DNA from: Echiichthys vipera
Taxonomy: Eukaryota > Chordata > Actinopteri > Perciformes > Trachinidae
Length of the DNA stretch: 64,000 nt
Direction of reading: 5' to 3'
NCBI GenBank assembly: GCA_963691815.1
Contig: OY829657.1
Location: 19,051,853 to 19,115,852 of the forward strand
Every line of letters starts with the position of its first letter. Within the stretch, counting starts at the first letter, position 1. The position numbers and the translations under genes were made by a program. This document shows, one piece after another, positions 1 to 14,000 of the stretch. The notes beneath the pieces were generated by a model. It searched no databases and had not been told where the DNA came from. It worked only from the letters and a program-made list of their open reading frames with translations.

Positions 1-3000
1 TCTGGTTATTGTACAATTCATGCCCTTGTCTGTTAGGGTCCATAGGAGATTAATGTAAATGTAGTTTGAATTGAGCAGGAGTATGCATGTAAATCAGGAG
101 ACAACATTTAGTGTGTGGAACTGATAGGGGAAGAATTTACTCTATCCCTATGATGCTAAAAGTATTGCGTCAAGCAGAATTCTTTACATCAGGTTCTACA
201 TCTGTATGACATGCATCATTTAAATAATTTGCATGTATCCAGTAAATAAACATCCTGACAATATTGTTTAATTGCTTTTACACTTCACTCTCCTGCTACT
301 TACTCTGAGGTGTCATGACACTTGCTTTTAGCTCCTTTTCCTCATCAGCTGTGTACAATGTTGCTCTTTCACATGCAGTTAAAACACGGCTAAAAGAAAA
401 TGCGGAACCCATTTGCTGAAGTGTCCTTGTCTCCATGTAAGGTCATTTTAACAAACTTCAAGTGTAAGTACATGTAGTGGATTTATTTTTTTTATATTTT
501 TTAGCTCATTTCGTGTCTGGAATCAGACTGAAAACTGATAAAGCGTTCTTCAATTGTCATATTTTTCTGAATACTATATTTAAGAGCAAGATCTTATAAG
601 TGGCTCACACGAAAATACACATAAGCTTCATTGCTTGCCTCTTTGGACAAGACAAAACATGTTACAGTGTTTTGCTGTTGGAGACGCTGATAGTGCAGAT
701 CTTAAATTGCAGCAGCCAGTCTACGGTCATCTTTGTGGGAAAAGCAGTGAGCGTCAAGGTTCTTGACTTTGCTGAATGTTGAGATTAGGAAAACAGCAGA
801 GGCTGCAGAGAACACTCCCTCTGTCATGATCCGATCTGGTAGAGTGCTCAGTCAGAGCAGGGTTTTTTTACCCCTTCTCAGGTACCTTTCTCCACCTGTA
901 CTCCATGACTGCAGCCATGTAAACATATCATGAAATAAAGGACTACAGAAAACCCTACTGGCTTTTTATTCTGGTCACATTTTTCTAAAGAGTGGGTTTA
1001 TAATGTATAGAAGGGTCATTGTTAACATTTGAAAGTATAGCATACACTATATAAATCAATCAATCAGTAGGCCTTTAGGTGGTGTAAAATCTCACCAGGT
1101 GTATTCAGTATGCATCGTTCACTCATATTCTAACAGTGGGTACGCCATCTATTTCTCTGAGAGTCAACAACAATCAATGACTCTGAAGCTATTAGTAACT
1201 AAATGTATTCCAAGCAGGATTGTCTCATTTAATGTCCTCCTGCTTTCACTTGTGTGCAAACTGTGGTACATAACTGGAAAAATAAATGTAGCCTATGAGT
1301 ATTCATATATCATGGGTGATTATTAATCTACAAAAGGAGAAGGTAGAACAAATGTAGTGACCAATCATTAGTTTTATGCCATGATCTGGAATGTTAATAC
1401 TTGATTTGCTCCTTATTTTTACATTTTGAAAAGTTAATCTGTTATTCTAATAAAGTGTGTAACAGTTCAGTTACACTGAGTTTGCATGCTGCGGTATAAA
1501 TATATGATAAATGTAAAGTGATTTTAAAACCTTCCTGAAAGAAACTTTAGGTAAGAAAAAAGCCAATACAGTTCTATGTTGCAGTGTCTGTTATGTTTTC
1601 CACAAATTCTGGTTGGCTAACACACTGACATTGTTCAGTGGTCATACAAAGAACTGAATATTACACCTGGTGACTTTTAGTAAACATAAAAGTCATAATA
1701 ATCAAAGATCCTGTGATGTGTTCATGACACTGTTTTGATTGTTGCATTTATGAAACATGGTCATTCATCTGCTTTTTTCTCAATTTGACATTTGTGGTGT
1801 TTTAGACCTGATGTAGAGTTGTCACTTGCTAAAAATTGCTACGTCTTAATGTCATTTTGCGGAAAACTCACTAACAAACGTGTGCTTTCATCCCAATTTA
1901 TGTACAAGATCCGAGATAATAATGTTATTCTCATTACTGCACTTGGTTTTTGGTGGGTTGCTCAAAGAAGAATAACAAAATACATATGACAAACATGTCA
2001 TGTGCTGAAATGTAATTCTAAAATTTAAAGCTTTGATGATATAGATAATGTGGTAAGTTTAAATCGATGGCTATTTCTTGCAGGTTAATGTAACCAACAA
2101 TGCATAATAATTCGTATTTGGAGCGTCATCTCAAAGTGCTCGGTCTCTTAAATATGTGAGTTGTGCTGCTGTATGTTATAATATGCAAATTGCCATATGG
2201 TCTTATTTCCCTTTGTCTTCTCTTTCTCAATGTTCCATCTTAGGACTTGAATTGTCTTGTATAAAACCCACAGTCCGCTGCAGTCAGATGCGCTGCTGGA
2301 TGGGGGACAGCGCCAACAATCAGGTTCCCAGAGTTGAGTGTTTATGCCTTTCACATAATGGATTGTCTCACCTTCTTCAGAGGATGAACATGAGGTGCTT
2401 GAGATGCCAGCACTGCAAATGGATCCTGGGGCTTTGAGCCTCATAACAACCAGCCATCATCTGTTTCAGACATGCTTCAATCAGCATGTGTGATGATCAA
2501 AGAGCAACAATGTGGCAGAAATGCGTTTTACCAATTCAAGTTGCTCAATTAACTTCCTGTTTAAAGAGGATGTAAAATATGTGTAGCAAGTTATGCCCAT
2601 CATGTGTTTGTGCACTTGTACCCTGTGGTGAATTTATAATGTGTTCTGAACTTCGCTGAATAGAAAGTAAATTTTAAAAATAAGCTTCTCCGTGATATTT
2701 TTTTTTTTTGTGGACTTACTTTACTGAATAGGTGCAATATTTCAACACGAACGAGCGAACAATGAACTGTCTGACTTCATGTATCACATTCAGTCTTTAC
2801 GCTCCTCGTGATGTGTGAGATGGAAGCAATAACCTTCAACTTATTTGTCTTCTATTATCATCCATACAAAGGCGACACAGTAGCACAAACAACTTCCCAT
2901 CAGCCCGCTGTCCTTTGCTCTGAGGGGATAAAAATCAGCACGTATGAAATGAAATCACAATCCCCACAAAATACCCACTGATGTGCGTACTTGTTTCACT

Positions 3001-4560
3001 GTCTGATCAGCTGGCCAACACAGACGGGTACCCCTGCGTCAGTTAGAAAACATTCATGGCAGCCATCGCTAAAATACACCTGAGCAAGGCACAAAACCCC
3101 ACTCTGTTGCAGGGCCCCACTCGACCTCCAGGCCCCTTAGATCCTCTGTCCATTGCCCCTCACAATCCTTTGAAGTGCTCGAGCATTTTCCATTGTTGCC
3201 CAGATTGTGCAGTTTATGTGAAACTGCAATGGTCTTCCACTGCTATACGCTATCTTTACGTAAAACCAACTTTTTGTGTTTTTACTTTAGTTTTTGAGTC
3301 TTCAGTACCTTAAACATCAATATATGATTGTTTATATTCTATTTTACATCATGTGTTTTGAATTTATTTATTTATTTTTACAATGTATTTATTTTGTTAT
3401 TTGAAATGATCTAAATGTATTTTTAAGTTATATGTACAGCAGTTTGTTGTTTTAAAATGTACAAATTGACTAGACTTGTTCAATAAAATAAATAACACCA
3501 TTATAATACTTTTCTATTTTTTCTATTTTAGGGGGCTATGAAAGCATACAGCTAGGAAGTTTAAATCGCAGCTTGATGACGGATTATTCTAGAAAACTTA
3601 ATACAATAATTTTAACGTCATGTTACACAAATAACAGAGATTCTGGTTGTATTTATACAATGTATACTATACATATATATATATATATACCATATATATA
3701 TACCGTATATATACTATATATACGGTATATACTGTATGTCATTCAAACTGTATATAACTATCTACATAATTACTTACAACTGAGACTTACTTTTACTTCT
3801 CTATTTCAGGGGAATTACTGAACATTTTGTTCCACTTTAATTATTTACTTATTAACTCATTTACATTTTTAAACCACTGAGCGGAATATGCAGCAGTTAA
3901 AGACAGGAACACAAAATCATCTCTGAAACACACTTACATTTTATTCAGAATGAATGCCTTTTCTTGTGACACTCAGTCTAACAGCTTGTATTTACTGTAA
4001 GTAACATATGAAGTTTTTTTTACATTGTGGTGAGTGAATTAGTGTATCATAGTGCAGTAAGAAGATGAATAAAAGCAGATGGGATGTTGAATTATAATGA
4101 AGAGAAGGGTGTTCATGGTCTTAGTCCTACTCTTAGTATTGTCTCCTAAAGGGCTGATACATTTTTTCCATTTGAAATACCTGAGGTGCACAAATGTCAT
4201 AAGCAAACAAGATATTGCTCAACTTTGATACTTTAAATCAGTCACTGCAGGATGAATAAAGGGGTTCCAGTGATGTTGGAAACAGTTTCTTACTAGCCTA
4301 TATAATCTCTAATGTAAAACCATTAGCAAATACAACAGGCATGTTACTGTACACGGATATTTCAGGACTTTTATTTTGAAACATGCAACTGGACTGGGCC
4401 AGCCATCCCGAACAGAAGCACAAATTTGAGTGGTTCAAATTCCTGGATGAGCTGTGAACACCTGGGAGAATAAATACTCTTGTTAGAGGAGTTCCCTTCC
4501 TCTGTAAATGGAGGTGCTCTTGAGCAAGACACTTCACCATCCACTGCTTAATGTCCAACA
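1..4560. other. Gene-free AT-rich flank
   Basis: I see no supportable gene here. Open frames are short and lack protein-like composition. Around 2155-2445 both strands are open for about 95 codons and an octamer-like ATGCAAAT occurs near 2182, which is more like a conserved non-coding block than a gene. Near 3070-3130 and 4490-4530 the phrases 'gagcaaggcac' and 'gagcaagacactt' resemble decayed fish interspersed repeats. An alternating TA/CATA tract lies at 3672-3737. If nkx2.2 lies upstream of nkx2.4 as in other vertebrates, it is beyond this edge. Confidence 0.6.
3672..3737. repeat. (TA)n-rich simple repeat
   Basis: Alternating AT dinucleotides with scattered C and G, seen directly. Self-complementary, so it can form cruciform or hairpin structure. 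Confidence 0.8.
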
Positions 4561-4570
4561 GCACTGACTA

Positions 4571-4687
<117 letters not shown>

Positions 4688-5002
4688 CTCTCCACGGTAC
4701 GGATATGAGCCACTGCAGCCATATTCAGACAACCTAGCATTAATGCCTTCAAATGTTAAAAAATATATTTTAAAGTGGACATATCATGCTCATTTTCTGA
4801 TTCAATCTTAAAAAACATATATTTTTTTCATACTGTTTGTTTGACCATACCTGTCTGAAACGCTCTGTTTTAGTACCTATCTTTTCCTCCAGAAAAAGCC
4901 CATTCTGCTCTGATAGTTTAGCAGGGCACTGCACTGCACTGACTGTGAAATGGGCCAATAATACCAATGTTTAAAATGATCATTTTTGCCGATACTGATG
5001 TT

Positions 5003-5015
5003 TTGCTGTTGTTGC

Positions 5016-5057
<42 letters not shown>
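5003..5057. repeat. (GTT)n trinucleotide repeat
   Basis: About 18 GTT/GCT units. The minus-strand reading is a polyglutamine run, an artefact inside a transposon. Confidence 0.9.
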
Positions 5058-5792
5058 AATTCAGAATGAATGCCTTTACGTTGTGACAGTTGTGAATCTA
5101 ACAAGCTGATCCCAGACAGCCGAACAAAAACGTTTTGTGAAACCTAAATAAAAAATAAAATCCATTAAGTGCAATGCAATATTAATATACTATCCTAACA
5201 GTGTAACACTGCTTTTATCGAGTTAAAGATGTTGTCAGTCCACTGTGCAGCTTAGCGTACTCACAGGGCTAGCATCCAAACTCAATATACTGTATATCCA
5301 CTCCAGTAACATTAGCTCATGACTGTGTGTGGCCATGACGTGGTAGATTTCAGGGGCAGAATGTACACTTCGAAACACAACAAGCCCTCCACAACAGAGA
5401 AAGGCTGGTCGTCTAAAGAACTCCATCATCTGGTAGTAATCTCTTTAGTTTTGGTGCTGTCCATAGGGAATTTTCACCCTTTCTCAAATGCTGTGGTTAT
5501 CAAGGACGCCGTCCTGCTGGTGGCGGTCTATGTCTTTCTCTGACACATTGCAGAACTCCCACACAACCGACATTTCGCACAGCATCCTTTAATCTCTTAC
5601 ATTGTGCCTTCACATCTTACGCTATGCCAGCATCTTCCAGTGTCCAGCCAGTGGCTTCTTCTCTGCAACTGTAGCAGCGTATGTTAGCAGACTGTTGTCC
5701 CAGCACAACTGCATAAAGCAACACTGAAAGATCAGATATAGATCGGATGCCAGTTAACGAGGTGATCCCTATTGGTCAGTGCTTCAATCAGA

Positions 5793-6722
5793 GTTTTCTA
5801 AGAGCTATAGGATTAAAAATGAACAGGAAGGCTGGAGGCCCTTTCTTTGAATGACTTCAGCACATCTGCGCCCACGGGACATCACTAGTTTCTCAAACTG
5901 CTCTGGTTTGATCTTGGTCCGTTCTTCCTTAGTCTCTTCCACAGTTCAGTAACTGTAGTGGGCTTTTTAGACATTACTTTGTCACCAAGGATTTTCCAGA
6001 GATTCTCTATTGGGTTTTAATCATGACTCTGGGTTTGCCATTTCATTGCTTCAATATTCTTAGCTTCAAGGAACTGTGTAAACTGAGACTCAGAGAAACT
6101 GCTTAACCTTTCTTGCATGAAAATTGCGTGCTGATTAAAAGACAATTGCAGTGAAGGTATTGCATTTTTAAGAAGGAGGTTCACATAAACATTTACATTC
6201 ACCCTGCCATGTAGCTGTACAAGAGGCCCAACTCCTGCTGCAGAAAACATCCCCCAAACTTGGGAAGTCAGTTATATTTGGAGCAGGAAGTGGCAGAGTC
6301 CAGATGTAAACCCCATAGAGAATCTCTGGAAAACCCTTGGCAACAAAGTAATGTCTAAGAAACCCACTACAGTTAGTTAACTGTGGATGAGACTAAAGAA
6401 GAATGGACCAAGATGATCAAACCAGAGTAGTGTGAGACACTAGTGATGTCCTGTGGATGCAGATGTGCTGAAGTTCTTCTAACCAAGGGCCTCTACACTT
6501 CCTGTTCATTTTTGAATCATTATAGTCCTAAGAAAACATTGTTTAAATTTTCTCTTCTGACACAGTGGTTACTGTGATCTAATACTGCTCACTAAAACAT
6601 GCTAGTACAGCACTGGTATAGTCACAGTGGATATTCATTCAAATTCTGAACAATAAAAAACAACAATATTTCAGAATAAATCAAGAATTAATAATTTGTC
6701 TCTGATTTTGATCTTCAGTGTA
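5793..6722. mobile_element. Tc1-like fold-back derivative (inverted 3' halves)
   Basis: The right part (6295-6720, plus orientation) matches the 3' third and 3' terminal repeat of the Tc1-like element at 27.6-29.1 kb. It ends in a motif complementary to the element end (CACTGAAGATCAAAATCAG). The left part (5793-6294) carries the same 3' transposase region in minus orientation, including a decayed reading frame at 6017-6250 with FSAAGVGPLV and FLEAKNIEAMKW. The outer arms, 5793-6033 and 6295-6537, are inverted copies of roughly 240 bp around a spacer of about 260 bp. No functional transposase remains. Confidence 0.7.
6017..6250 (-). pseudogene. Tc1-like transposase fragment
   Basis: A 77-codon minus-strand reading begins MFSAAGVGPLVQLHGRVN and continues to FLEAKNIEAMKW. 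It aligns by eye with the catalytic-domain portion of the frame-broken transposase at 28.4-28.6 kb. The aspartate-containing block after 'IFMQ' is replaced by unrelated residues, so the DDE active site is not preserved. Inactive remnant. Confidence 0.75.
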
Positions 6723-7591
6723 TAGTACAGTTGTGACATTACAACCGTACAGAAGTCCTGACGGCTCATTTAAAGACATAGTTTCTGAATACGGGCTCTG
6801 TGCATTTTTCTGTGGATTGAGCATTTTGATACTTTCACAGTATTTATAAAGCACCTCGACCTGCTTTAAAATAAAAAAAAGACATGTAATCTCACCTTTT
6901 ACAGTATGGGACCTTTAAAATGACAATATATTTGATTTATTAAGAGTTACAATAATTGATAGAAAAAGTGTATAATATGATAAATAGGATATAGAAGGAA
7001 TATTGTGTACATTAAAGGACTGGTTCAAAATTGTTCAAGTATGTCTTAAAACAATATTCAGGTGCTCATGTGGACATTGACAAAGGTTTGGCTTGCTATA
7101 ATCATTCCTCCTTTATACAGGCCCGCCAGGAGATCTTCTCCAAATGCGCTTACAATGGAAGTGATGGGAGATAAAATCCACAGTCCTCATTTTATCAAGT
7201 TTATCTGAAGCTTATATTAACCAATTTTTTAATATGCAGTACATCATTTTTACCTTTGTTGTTTATTCCTTTATTATCTGGATAATTTACATAGAAATGG
7301 CCGAGATGGTTAATGAGACAACCGCAGTCACTCACAGTGTGTTTGTTTAAGTTAAGGAATATTTTTATCCATCAGTATTTTCATGAATAATAATAAAATG
7401 ATGAATATTTTGTTCGGTTAGGATGGACCAATTGGCATTATCAGTGTTCTTGGGCTATTTTAGCAATGACCTCTGCTTTCTAGTGCTGCCATTGTCCTAT
7501 GAACTCTACATTGTACATTTCATAGCAGACGTATTGACAGTGAGCCAGCATGCACAATACCAGGATCCTGAAACTGAAGCAGCAAAAATCC

Positions 7592-7621
7592 GCCATCATT
7601 AATTTTATTGCTGACACCTGT
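7592..7621. promoter_or_regulatory. Candidate conserved element, copy 1
   Basis: Thirty bases run from GCCATCATTAAT to ACACCTGT, with TTATT between. They match 27 of 30 positions of 41237-41266. The block joins a homeodomain-type ATTAAT core and a CACCTG E-box. Regulatory function is inferred. Confidence 0.35.
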
Positions 7622-7830
7622 GCTTTTCCTATTGTTACACGTGGCACTGGTCATATAAATCAAGAAATCTACTAAAAGAAAAGATTTGGTATGCATCCTT
7701 CAAATGTACTTGTATACTGCTGTAAAATCCACACTACAAACATCAATAAATCAAATGAAAGCTGGGAGAGAGGTGAGCAATGGCAGGTGAATGAAGAATG
7801 TTTTGTGTGTTTTTCCCTTTGACTGAACAG

Positions 7831-8009
7831 CAGTCGTCCGAGTTGAGGAATCTTTTTCTGGCTCCTCTGCACGCATGGCTGGAGGGAAGAGAGAGGAGGA
7901 ACAGTCTGCAGCGTTTTAGCACACAATTTCATGATGGTTTCAGAGAAGAGACCAGCCAAGTATTTCAAGTGGTGGAGCAGCAAGAGGCCAGCATTGTAGA
8001 GGAGAGCAG
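7831..8009 (+). other. Exon-like open reading frame, unrecognised
   Basis: A pyrimidine-rich stretch ending in AACAG precedes 7831, the frame stays open for 59 codons, and CAG|GTAGTG follows 8009. The reading includes SELRNLFLAPLHAWLEGRE and ends in QVVEQQEASIVEES. I recognise no family. The opposite strand is also open (7672-7983), which lowers the weight of the plus frame. It could be an exon of an unannotated transcript, a lncRNA, or a conserved non-coding block. No partner exons were found nearby. Confidence 0.2.
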
Positions 8010-11000
8010 GTAGTGTAATGATCAGGTAGACAAGATGACATCAAGCGTCCTCAGGGATGGCCAGGCACAGAGAGCTGACATCCTTCCAGGGAGAAAGAAC
8101 CACTGAAACACGACGAGACAAAACCAACAAACAAGAGAGCCATTAGCCCAGGCAGACTTGTTATTACTGTACAGCAGCAGAAAGTCAGACACTCGCAGGA
8201 GACAAAGAGATTTTAACACTTAAGAAAAATAATAAAACATGTCACCCTGTGTGTGATTTTAGTGTTAGCTTTTGCTTTTCTTTACATGAGTCAGTAACAA
8301 CAGAACAAATAGGAATATTATGTTTTGAGCTCCATCGGTCGACAGCGATGGGAGCTAACATTTACATTTACACACTCCCTTCCTTGAGTCTTAAGAAGAA
8401 GTGGAATTGTGGGAATTGTAGGATGTGTAAAAGTGTGTGTGTCATACAATAAATAATAATACACATTTGAATGCAAATATATCATCATAGATCTGATGGT
8501 AAATACCAAACTATGTGAATATATATTTATATTGAATATAGCTGTGCGGTTCCACCTTCAGGGCTTGACTGTTATTCTAAATGATTTATTTCAAAACCGA
8601 AAAGGATTTGTGCATTGTGCACTCATTTTACAGTGTAATAATGAATATGCATGCAGAGGAGAGTGAAGACTGTGTGATAATCGTTATATTTTATAATATT
8701 TTATTCTCCTCACACTTAAAAAATGCCGGTCTTAAACAATGAAATAATTACATATACATGATGATCAGGAAGTTGGCAGTGCAGTCATGCCGAGTCAAGA
8801 TACTGACTGAAATGAATAACACTTTGGAGAATTTATTCAACACTAACCTTGGGCTTTTTAAAACAAAGTCTAATATTTAATTTGATCTTTTTAAGTTTAT
8901 GATCTATTCTATTAAAACACACCATTTATATGAGCTGGTAGGTGTCATTTACACACGCGCCTTTGAGCTAAATCCCCTCTCCAACCAGTGCTGTGAGGCT
9001 ATTATGTTTAAATACTCAGCAAGAAGAAAAGAAAACAAAGGTAGAAGCATAGTCTGTAACCATAGTCTGTATATACATGGTTTTGTTTTATAATGGCTAT
9101 AAAAAAAGATAAATAGATGCACATGTGACAAATTTAAGAAGAAGTTGAGTTGGATTCATAGCAATACATAGAATTGGATTTCAGACAATGTCATCTTATA
9201 TTGGTTTATATTTGTATTTTAATGTTATTCAAGCAACCATCATTTGGTATAGTTTACACTAGATCAATACTACTGCTACATTTACAACTTAAATTGAATT
9301 GCAGCTCTCCTTTTTGTTTAAAACCCCTTTGCACGCTCATTCTTATGCATTTCACTCTGATACATGTTCTCCATCAAAAAAAACACTATTTACATGCAGT
9401 GTGGTTATTATAAAGGCATTGACCTTCTTTTTTTTTTTTTACGGATGTAGTTCCTCTGATGGCCACTAAATGAACCACTGAATTACTGAAATCAGTTAGC
9501 AGGATATTTTTCATAAATTATGTGAATGATTTTATACATGGTACATATGGATGTTGGTATTGGAGGAACACATATAACAGCTTTATATTTTGACTTAGGT
9601 ATGAACATTTTACACAGGATAACTGCATTAACAACTCATATAAGGCATACAGCAGTATTTTCCAACTTTGGGGTAAATTCACATATTTTTCATTGTGTCT
9701 CTTAGTGAAATGCAAATGCAGGCTGATAAGTGAAAACTGAAGCAACAATCCTTTGATTCTGTTCTGACTGTCAACATGGGAATGACTTTATGAAAGGCAT
9801 TAAACAAAAAATGTCCCACAATTACTCCTTTGTTGTACTATATATATATATAATTTAGGTTAATAACTAGGATCTAAGGAATAAAGATGAATTAGAATAT
9901 TTTGTTGCTGCTGTTTGTTAGTTTTCTTTGTTTGTTTATTGACAGGGGCAAACATGAATTCACACTTTACAAGATATAAATTAGGTGGCAAAGATAATTA
10001 TGATATTGATTATCAGAATATATATATATACAGTATACTATATTGATACTATTCAATATGCTGTTAAATCAATTTGCAATATCAATAATATTTTTATTTT
10101 ATATCCCTATTTTAATATTTTACTCTCAGAGCTGGCATTCCCCTAGCTGTTGATTTCAGGCATTGTTCATTTTCTGGATAGAAAACAAGATAAATGTGGA
10201 TCTTTTCACACAGTGGAGTAAAACAGGCTTTGACTTCATATTCTAAATTGCAGCATGTAGTAAGTGCTTGTATCTGTCAGGATCAATACATTCAGAATTT
10301 TAAGTAGTTTTGTGATGTGTTTATGTGGATTCATCTAAATAATGGTGGCATACTGAATAAAAGCATCCCAAAGTGGGGATAAACAGCCAGGTAAAAAGTA
10401 CTACATTGATTTACAGATTCTTTTCAGATTTCCATTATTGAGTTGTGGAGCCATTTCAAAAAAAGTTTCTGTCTCCACATTCAGCACTCAAAGTGATTTG
10501 GAACTTTTGAGTAGAAGGTGCATCTCTTGACTGTTACGTGAAAACAAGCCGGATAAATGAATCCAGGCCATAAATGGGCATGAGGAAACACTTGATACAG
10601 ATTGCAGCTATTTGCATGCATTTCAGGTTTAAAACTGCATTTGATTAGTAATTTTATGATTTATTTTACCACACACGATGGTGAGGAAACATCTACAGCT
10701 TGCATAGTATGCAGTGAAACTATTTCTGCCGCATTAAAATTCTTGGCGAAAATAAAAAAGGGCCGTTTGCCTTGTAACCTGCTTTACAACGTATGTTTTT
10801 AGAATTGATATAAACCTGCACAACACCCATCAAAGACAACTGTATACTCAATCTGATTTTATTATGATGCAAATTTAGCTTAAAAAAACAAAAACTAGTG
10901 GCAAGACACACAAACTATCAAACCCAATCTAACGTCATTGCACTGGCTGCACTTTGATGACAAGGAAATCATTTCATACCTAAATCTATAATTCTAGCAC

Positions 11001-14000
11001 TTGAACACAAGTGTGCTTTGTGCACTAAAGTGAACCAAATTTTTGTATATAAATGTCAGGACAAGTCATCATACAGGCCTCATCTTATCACAACAATTGG
11101 CTGCCAAGGGCAACGAGACGCAGAGAAAGATTGGCAGAGACATTTTGCCTCATGAGTAACTGGGTGACAAAGCTAGAGTGAGCCGTGGTTGAGTCACAAC
11201 CATACTCTCTAACAGCTTTGTTTATCTGCCCTCACTGCTGCCACAATTAATGCAGTAGAGAAGTGGACAAGCCAGGTACCCTTGGAACCTTGGTAATCTG
11301 CATTGATCTGTTGATGCTGTGTCTTTTTAATTGTTGTTATAAAAGAGAGCAGCTATGCTAAACTATTGCCACTTAAAACAAGGCAGAGGACTGCGGAACC
11401 CACGGAACCCTGAGTGCCAAACATCTCAGGAGGCTAAATCTGTTTCAGACCCAGAAAGGTGGGATTTGCTGGCTCCAAATCTCAAGCAAGTTATTTATTC
11501 ATCTATTTGATGTAAACTTTCTTTAAAAAACAATGTTTATCAAAGAAACGGAGAACTTGCTGAGATACAAGTTGAGCAAAATTGTAGGCGGGTTTTTCTT
11601 TATAGGTCTCTGCTTATCATTCAAATTGAAATTACAATAAACAAAATGAAAGATCATAAGCATAATGGCTGTACCTCATAGCCCGAATGATTGGAGTTTT
11701 CTTGATGAGCACTAGTCTTGTGATTGCAGGGACAGCTGATCAGTTCGGTATGGTCTAAACATTTTTAAAGCAAGAAAAATTGACAGCAAGGAGGGGATTA
11801 ATATTTCTAAAGTAATATAATATCATTCAAGTTATATTTTGTGTGGTATTATCTCTTACACAAGGAGAAAATAATTGGTTTCCATCATTAACGGTTTTGC
11901 CTCGTGCTCTGTGTCTTTTTCTTTGGGGTTTCATGGCCTTGGGTTAGTGGAACATGTTTCTTTTTAGGCACCACAGATAGAAATTTAACACAATTTAACA
12001 ATTTGCTTCCAGCAATTAAACAAGTTTGTTTTACAGTAAACCTCCAGTAGTTTCCAGGGAAAAAAGCAATGTGATGCAGCATGCAACATGACCAGTTATA
12101 GGCTTCCACCAACAGCCAGTGCAGTTCCCAGTGTCTGATTATAACCTTAGCTGTATCTTAATCTAGCAAATTAAGTGCTGAACATTACACATTGAATTAT
12201 TAGGAACTAATCCTATTAAAATTTGAATTTTCCCCAGCAGTCAGATTATGGTCAGCATCCCCATAAAAGTTCCATATTATGTTTTTGGCGCCCTATTAGC
12301 ATCATTTCGTCCATCAAGCGACATTAATTGTGAATGAATGCAAACTCCTGCAGAAGAATACGGTCTTCAAGAGGCCTGTCACATACTTTCTCCACTTGGG
12401 AGGACCTTTAACCTACTTAGCTGAGGAACCGCACCGTTTCAAGTAGTGCAGCTGAAAGATATGCACCTGCCCGCTTTTTACTCTCACACTGCTCGGAGAT
12501 TTAAGAGGAGAGAAAGTATTTGATCTAAATGGTACTACACTGACTTGCAGGTGTGGAATTTTCTCCGCAAATGTCCACGCCAGTTGGGCCGGCCACGATA
12601 CAGATGTGGTTTGAATCCGAAGTTTGTAGAGAGGAAGACAAATCCTATGTGGTGTTGCAAAGATTCAGTGTCAGTATTTTGAAGTCCAAAATGGGGTTTC
12701 TGCTTCACCGAATGAAAATAGGCTTATTATATTTCGTGCTTCATAATGCCCCGAAAAAAATATCGTTCAATACCTTGAAAAGAAAACGCCAATCACGGTC
12801 AATAGATCTGTCATCAACTTATATTGATATCACTAGTAATATGCTTATTGTTTGATTAAAATAATAATAATGATTAGGAGGGAATTATTTCGCCTTTCAT
12901 GTTGCCAGAAATGAAATAATTCAGAATGGAAGACTTCGCATAGTTTTTCATTATTTCTAATTTAATATATTTATGGATCTCCTCAAATTTAGAGTCCTAA
13001 AGGATGCGGTTTAGTACGTGATCACACCTTTACGAAGCACATAACTTTGTAACTCTACCTCTTTCTTATATGAACCATACCCAAAACGCACATTTTCTTG
13101 TTGTTCTATTGAATTCGTGACTTGTGTATTGATAACAAATACCTAGGAATCTATGGAACAGGAAAAAGGAAAAATAATGTGCCAAGGTTGTGCGTAAATT
13201 ACGCACGAAAAATGTTACCAGGATGTTGGCTTTCGATAGTAGTCTTCTGACATTTATCATCTTATCTTCGCAAGGTGTTTTTTTCAATACTCGCTTGTCA
13301 TAAATGATATAAACTACACAAAGAGAAAAATGTATAAAACACTGGAAACCTCTGAACCGTTTTGGTATTTGTTTGTATCGCATTATAGAGAGAAAAAGTT
13401 AAAAGTTAAGTTAGAAATTTAAGGCCTAAATAACTCCCAGTGTTTTCTGCACTTTGTGTTCGGTCGGTGAGGTTGCAGGTCAGGACCTTGCCCCTTCAGC
13501 CATCTCTCCACATCTCTCGGGGTATTGAACCAGCAACGACGAGATGAAGAAAAGCACTTCAGTAAGGCGCTTTGGTCCATCTGCTGTGCTGAGCTGAGGG
13601 GGTGAAGCTATCGGGAAAAGGTTGTCTATATGATTTAAACATAAATGTCTGGTTATTAGGTTCTAGTTAACAAAACTTAAATGGTCCGAAGAAAATTGGT
13701 TAACATTTCCATATAAAGTATGCGCTCGATTTGAACAGGGCGATTTTGCGCCAATAAGTCTTATCAATAATGCACACAATACCAGAGGATTTAGTCACCG
13801 GTGGCAAGCAATACTTGGCACACAACTCCCTATAGAATAATCAGTTACTTAGCTGTCATTCTTTTATTACAGAATTTCTATGTTAGAAAGTCAAATTAAA
13901 AGCGTATCAAATATTTTCTAAGATAAATTATGGAAACAGTTTGACATTCACGTAGAGAGTGAAAGAGTAGGATTGTAATCGCGTGCATTTGCAGGGGGAA

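Larger units (their letters stand above)
4768..6920. mobile_element. Non-autonomous DNA transposon, interrupted by a Tc1 derivative
   Basis: The left end (TTTTAAAGTGGACATATC at 4768) and the reverse complement of the right end (TTTTAAAGGTCCCATAC at 6920) form an imperfect terminal inverted repeat. The interior phrases 'acatatcatgctcattttc' near the left and 'gtttctgaatacgggctctg' near 6781 match, from memory, a repeat very common in percomorph fish. It encodes nothing. A microsatellite of GTT units lies inside at 5003-5057, and a Tc1 fold-back piece interrupts it at about 5793-6722, so the Tc1 insertion is the younger event. The superfamily is not assigned. Confidence 0.6.

Noticed and set aside
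4877..5104. Polyglutamine protein on the minus strand
   Set aside because: Translation of a GTT/CAA trinucleotide repeat inside a transposon.
12553..12855. 100-codon ORF as a gene
   Set aside because: No recognisable domain or splice context; AT-rich random-like composition.
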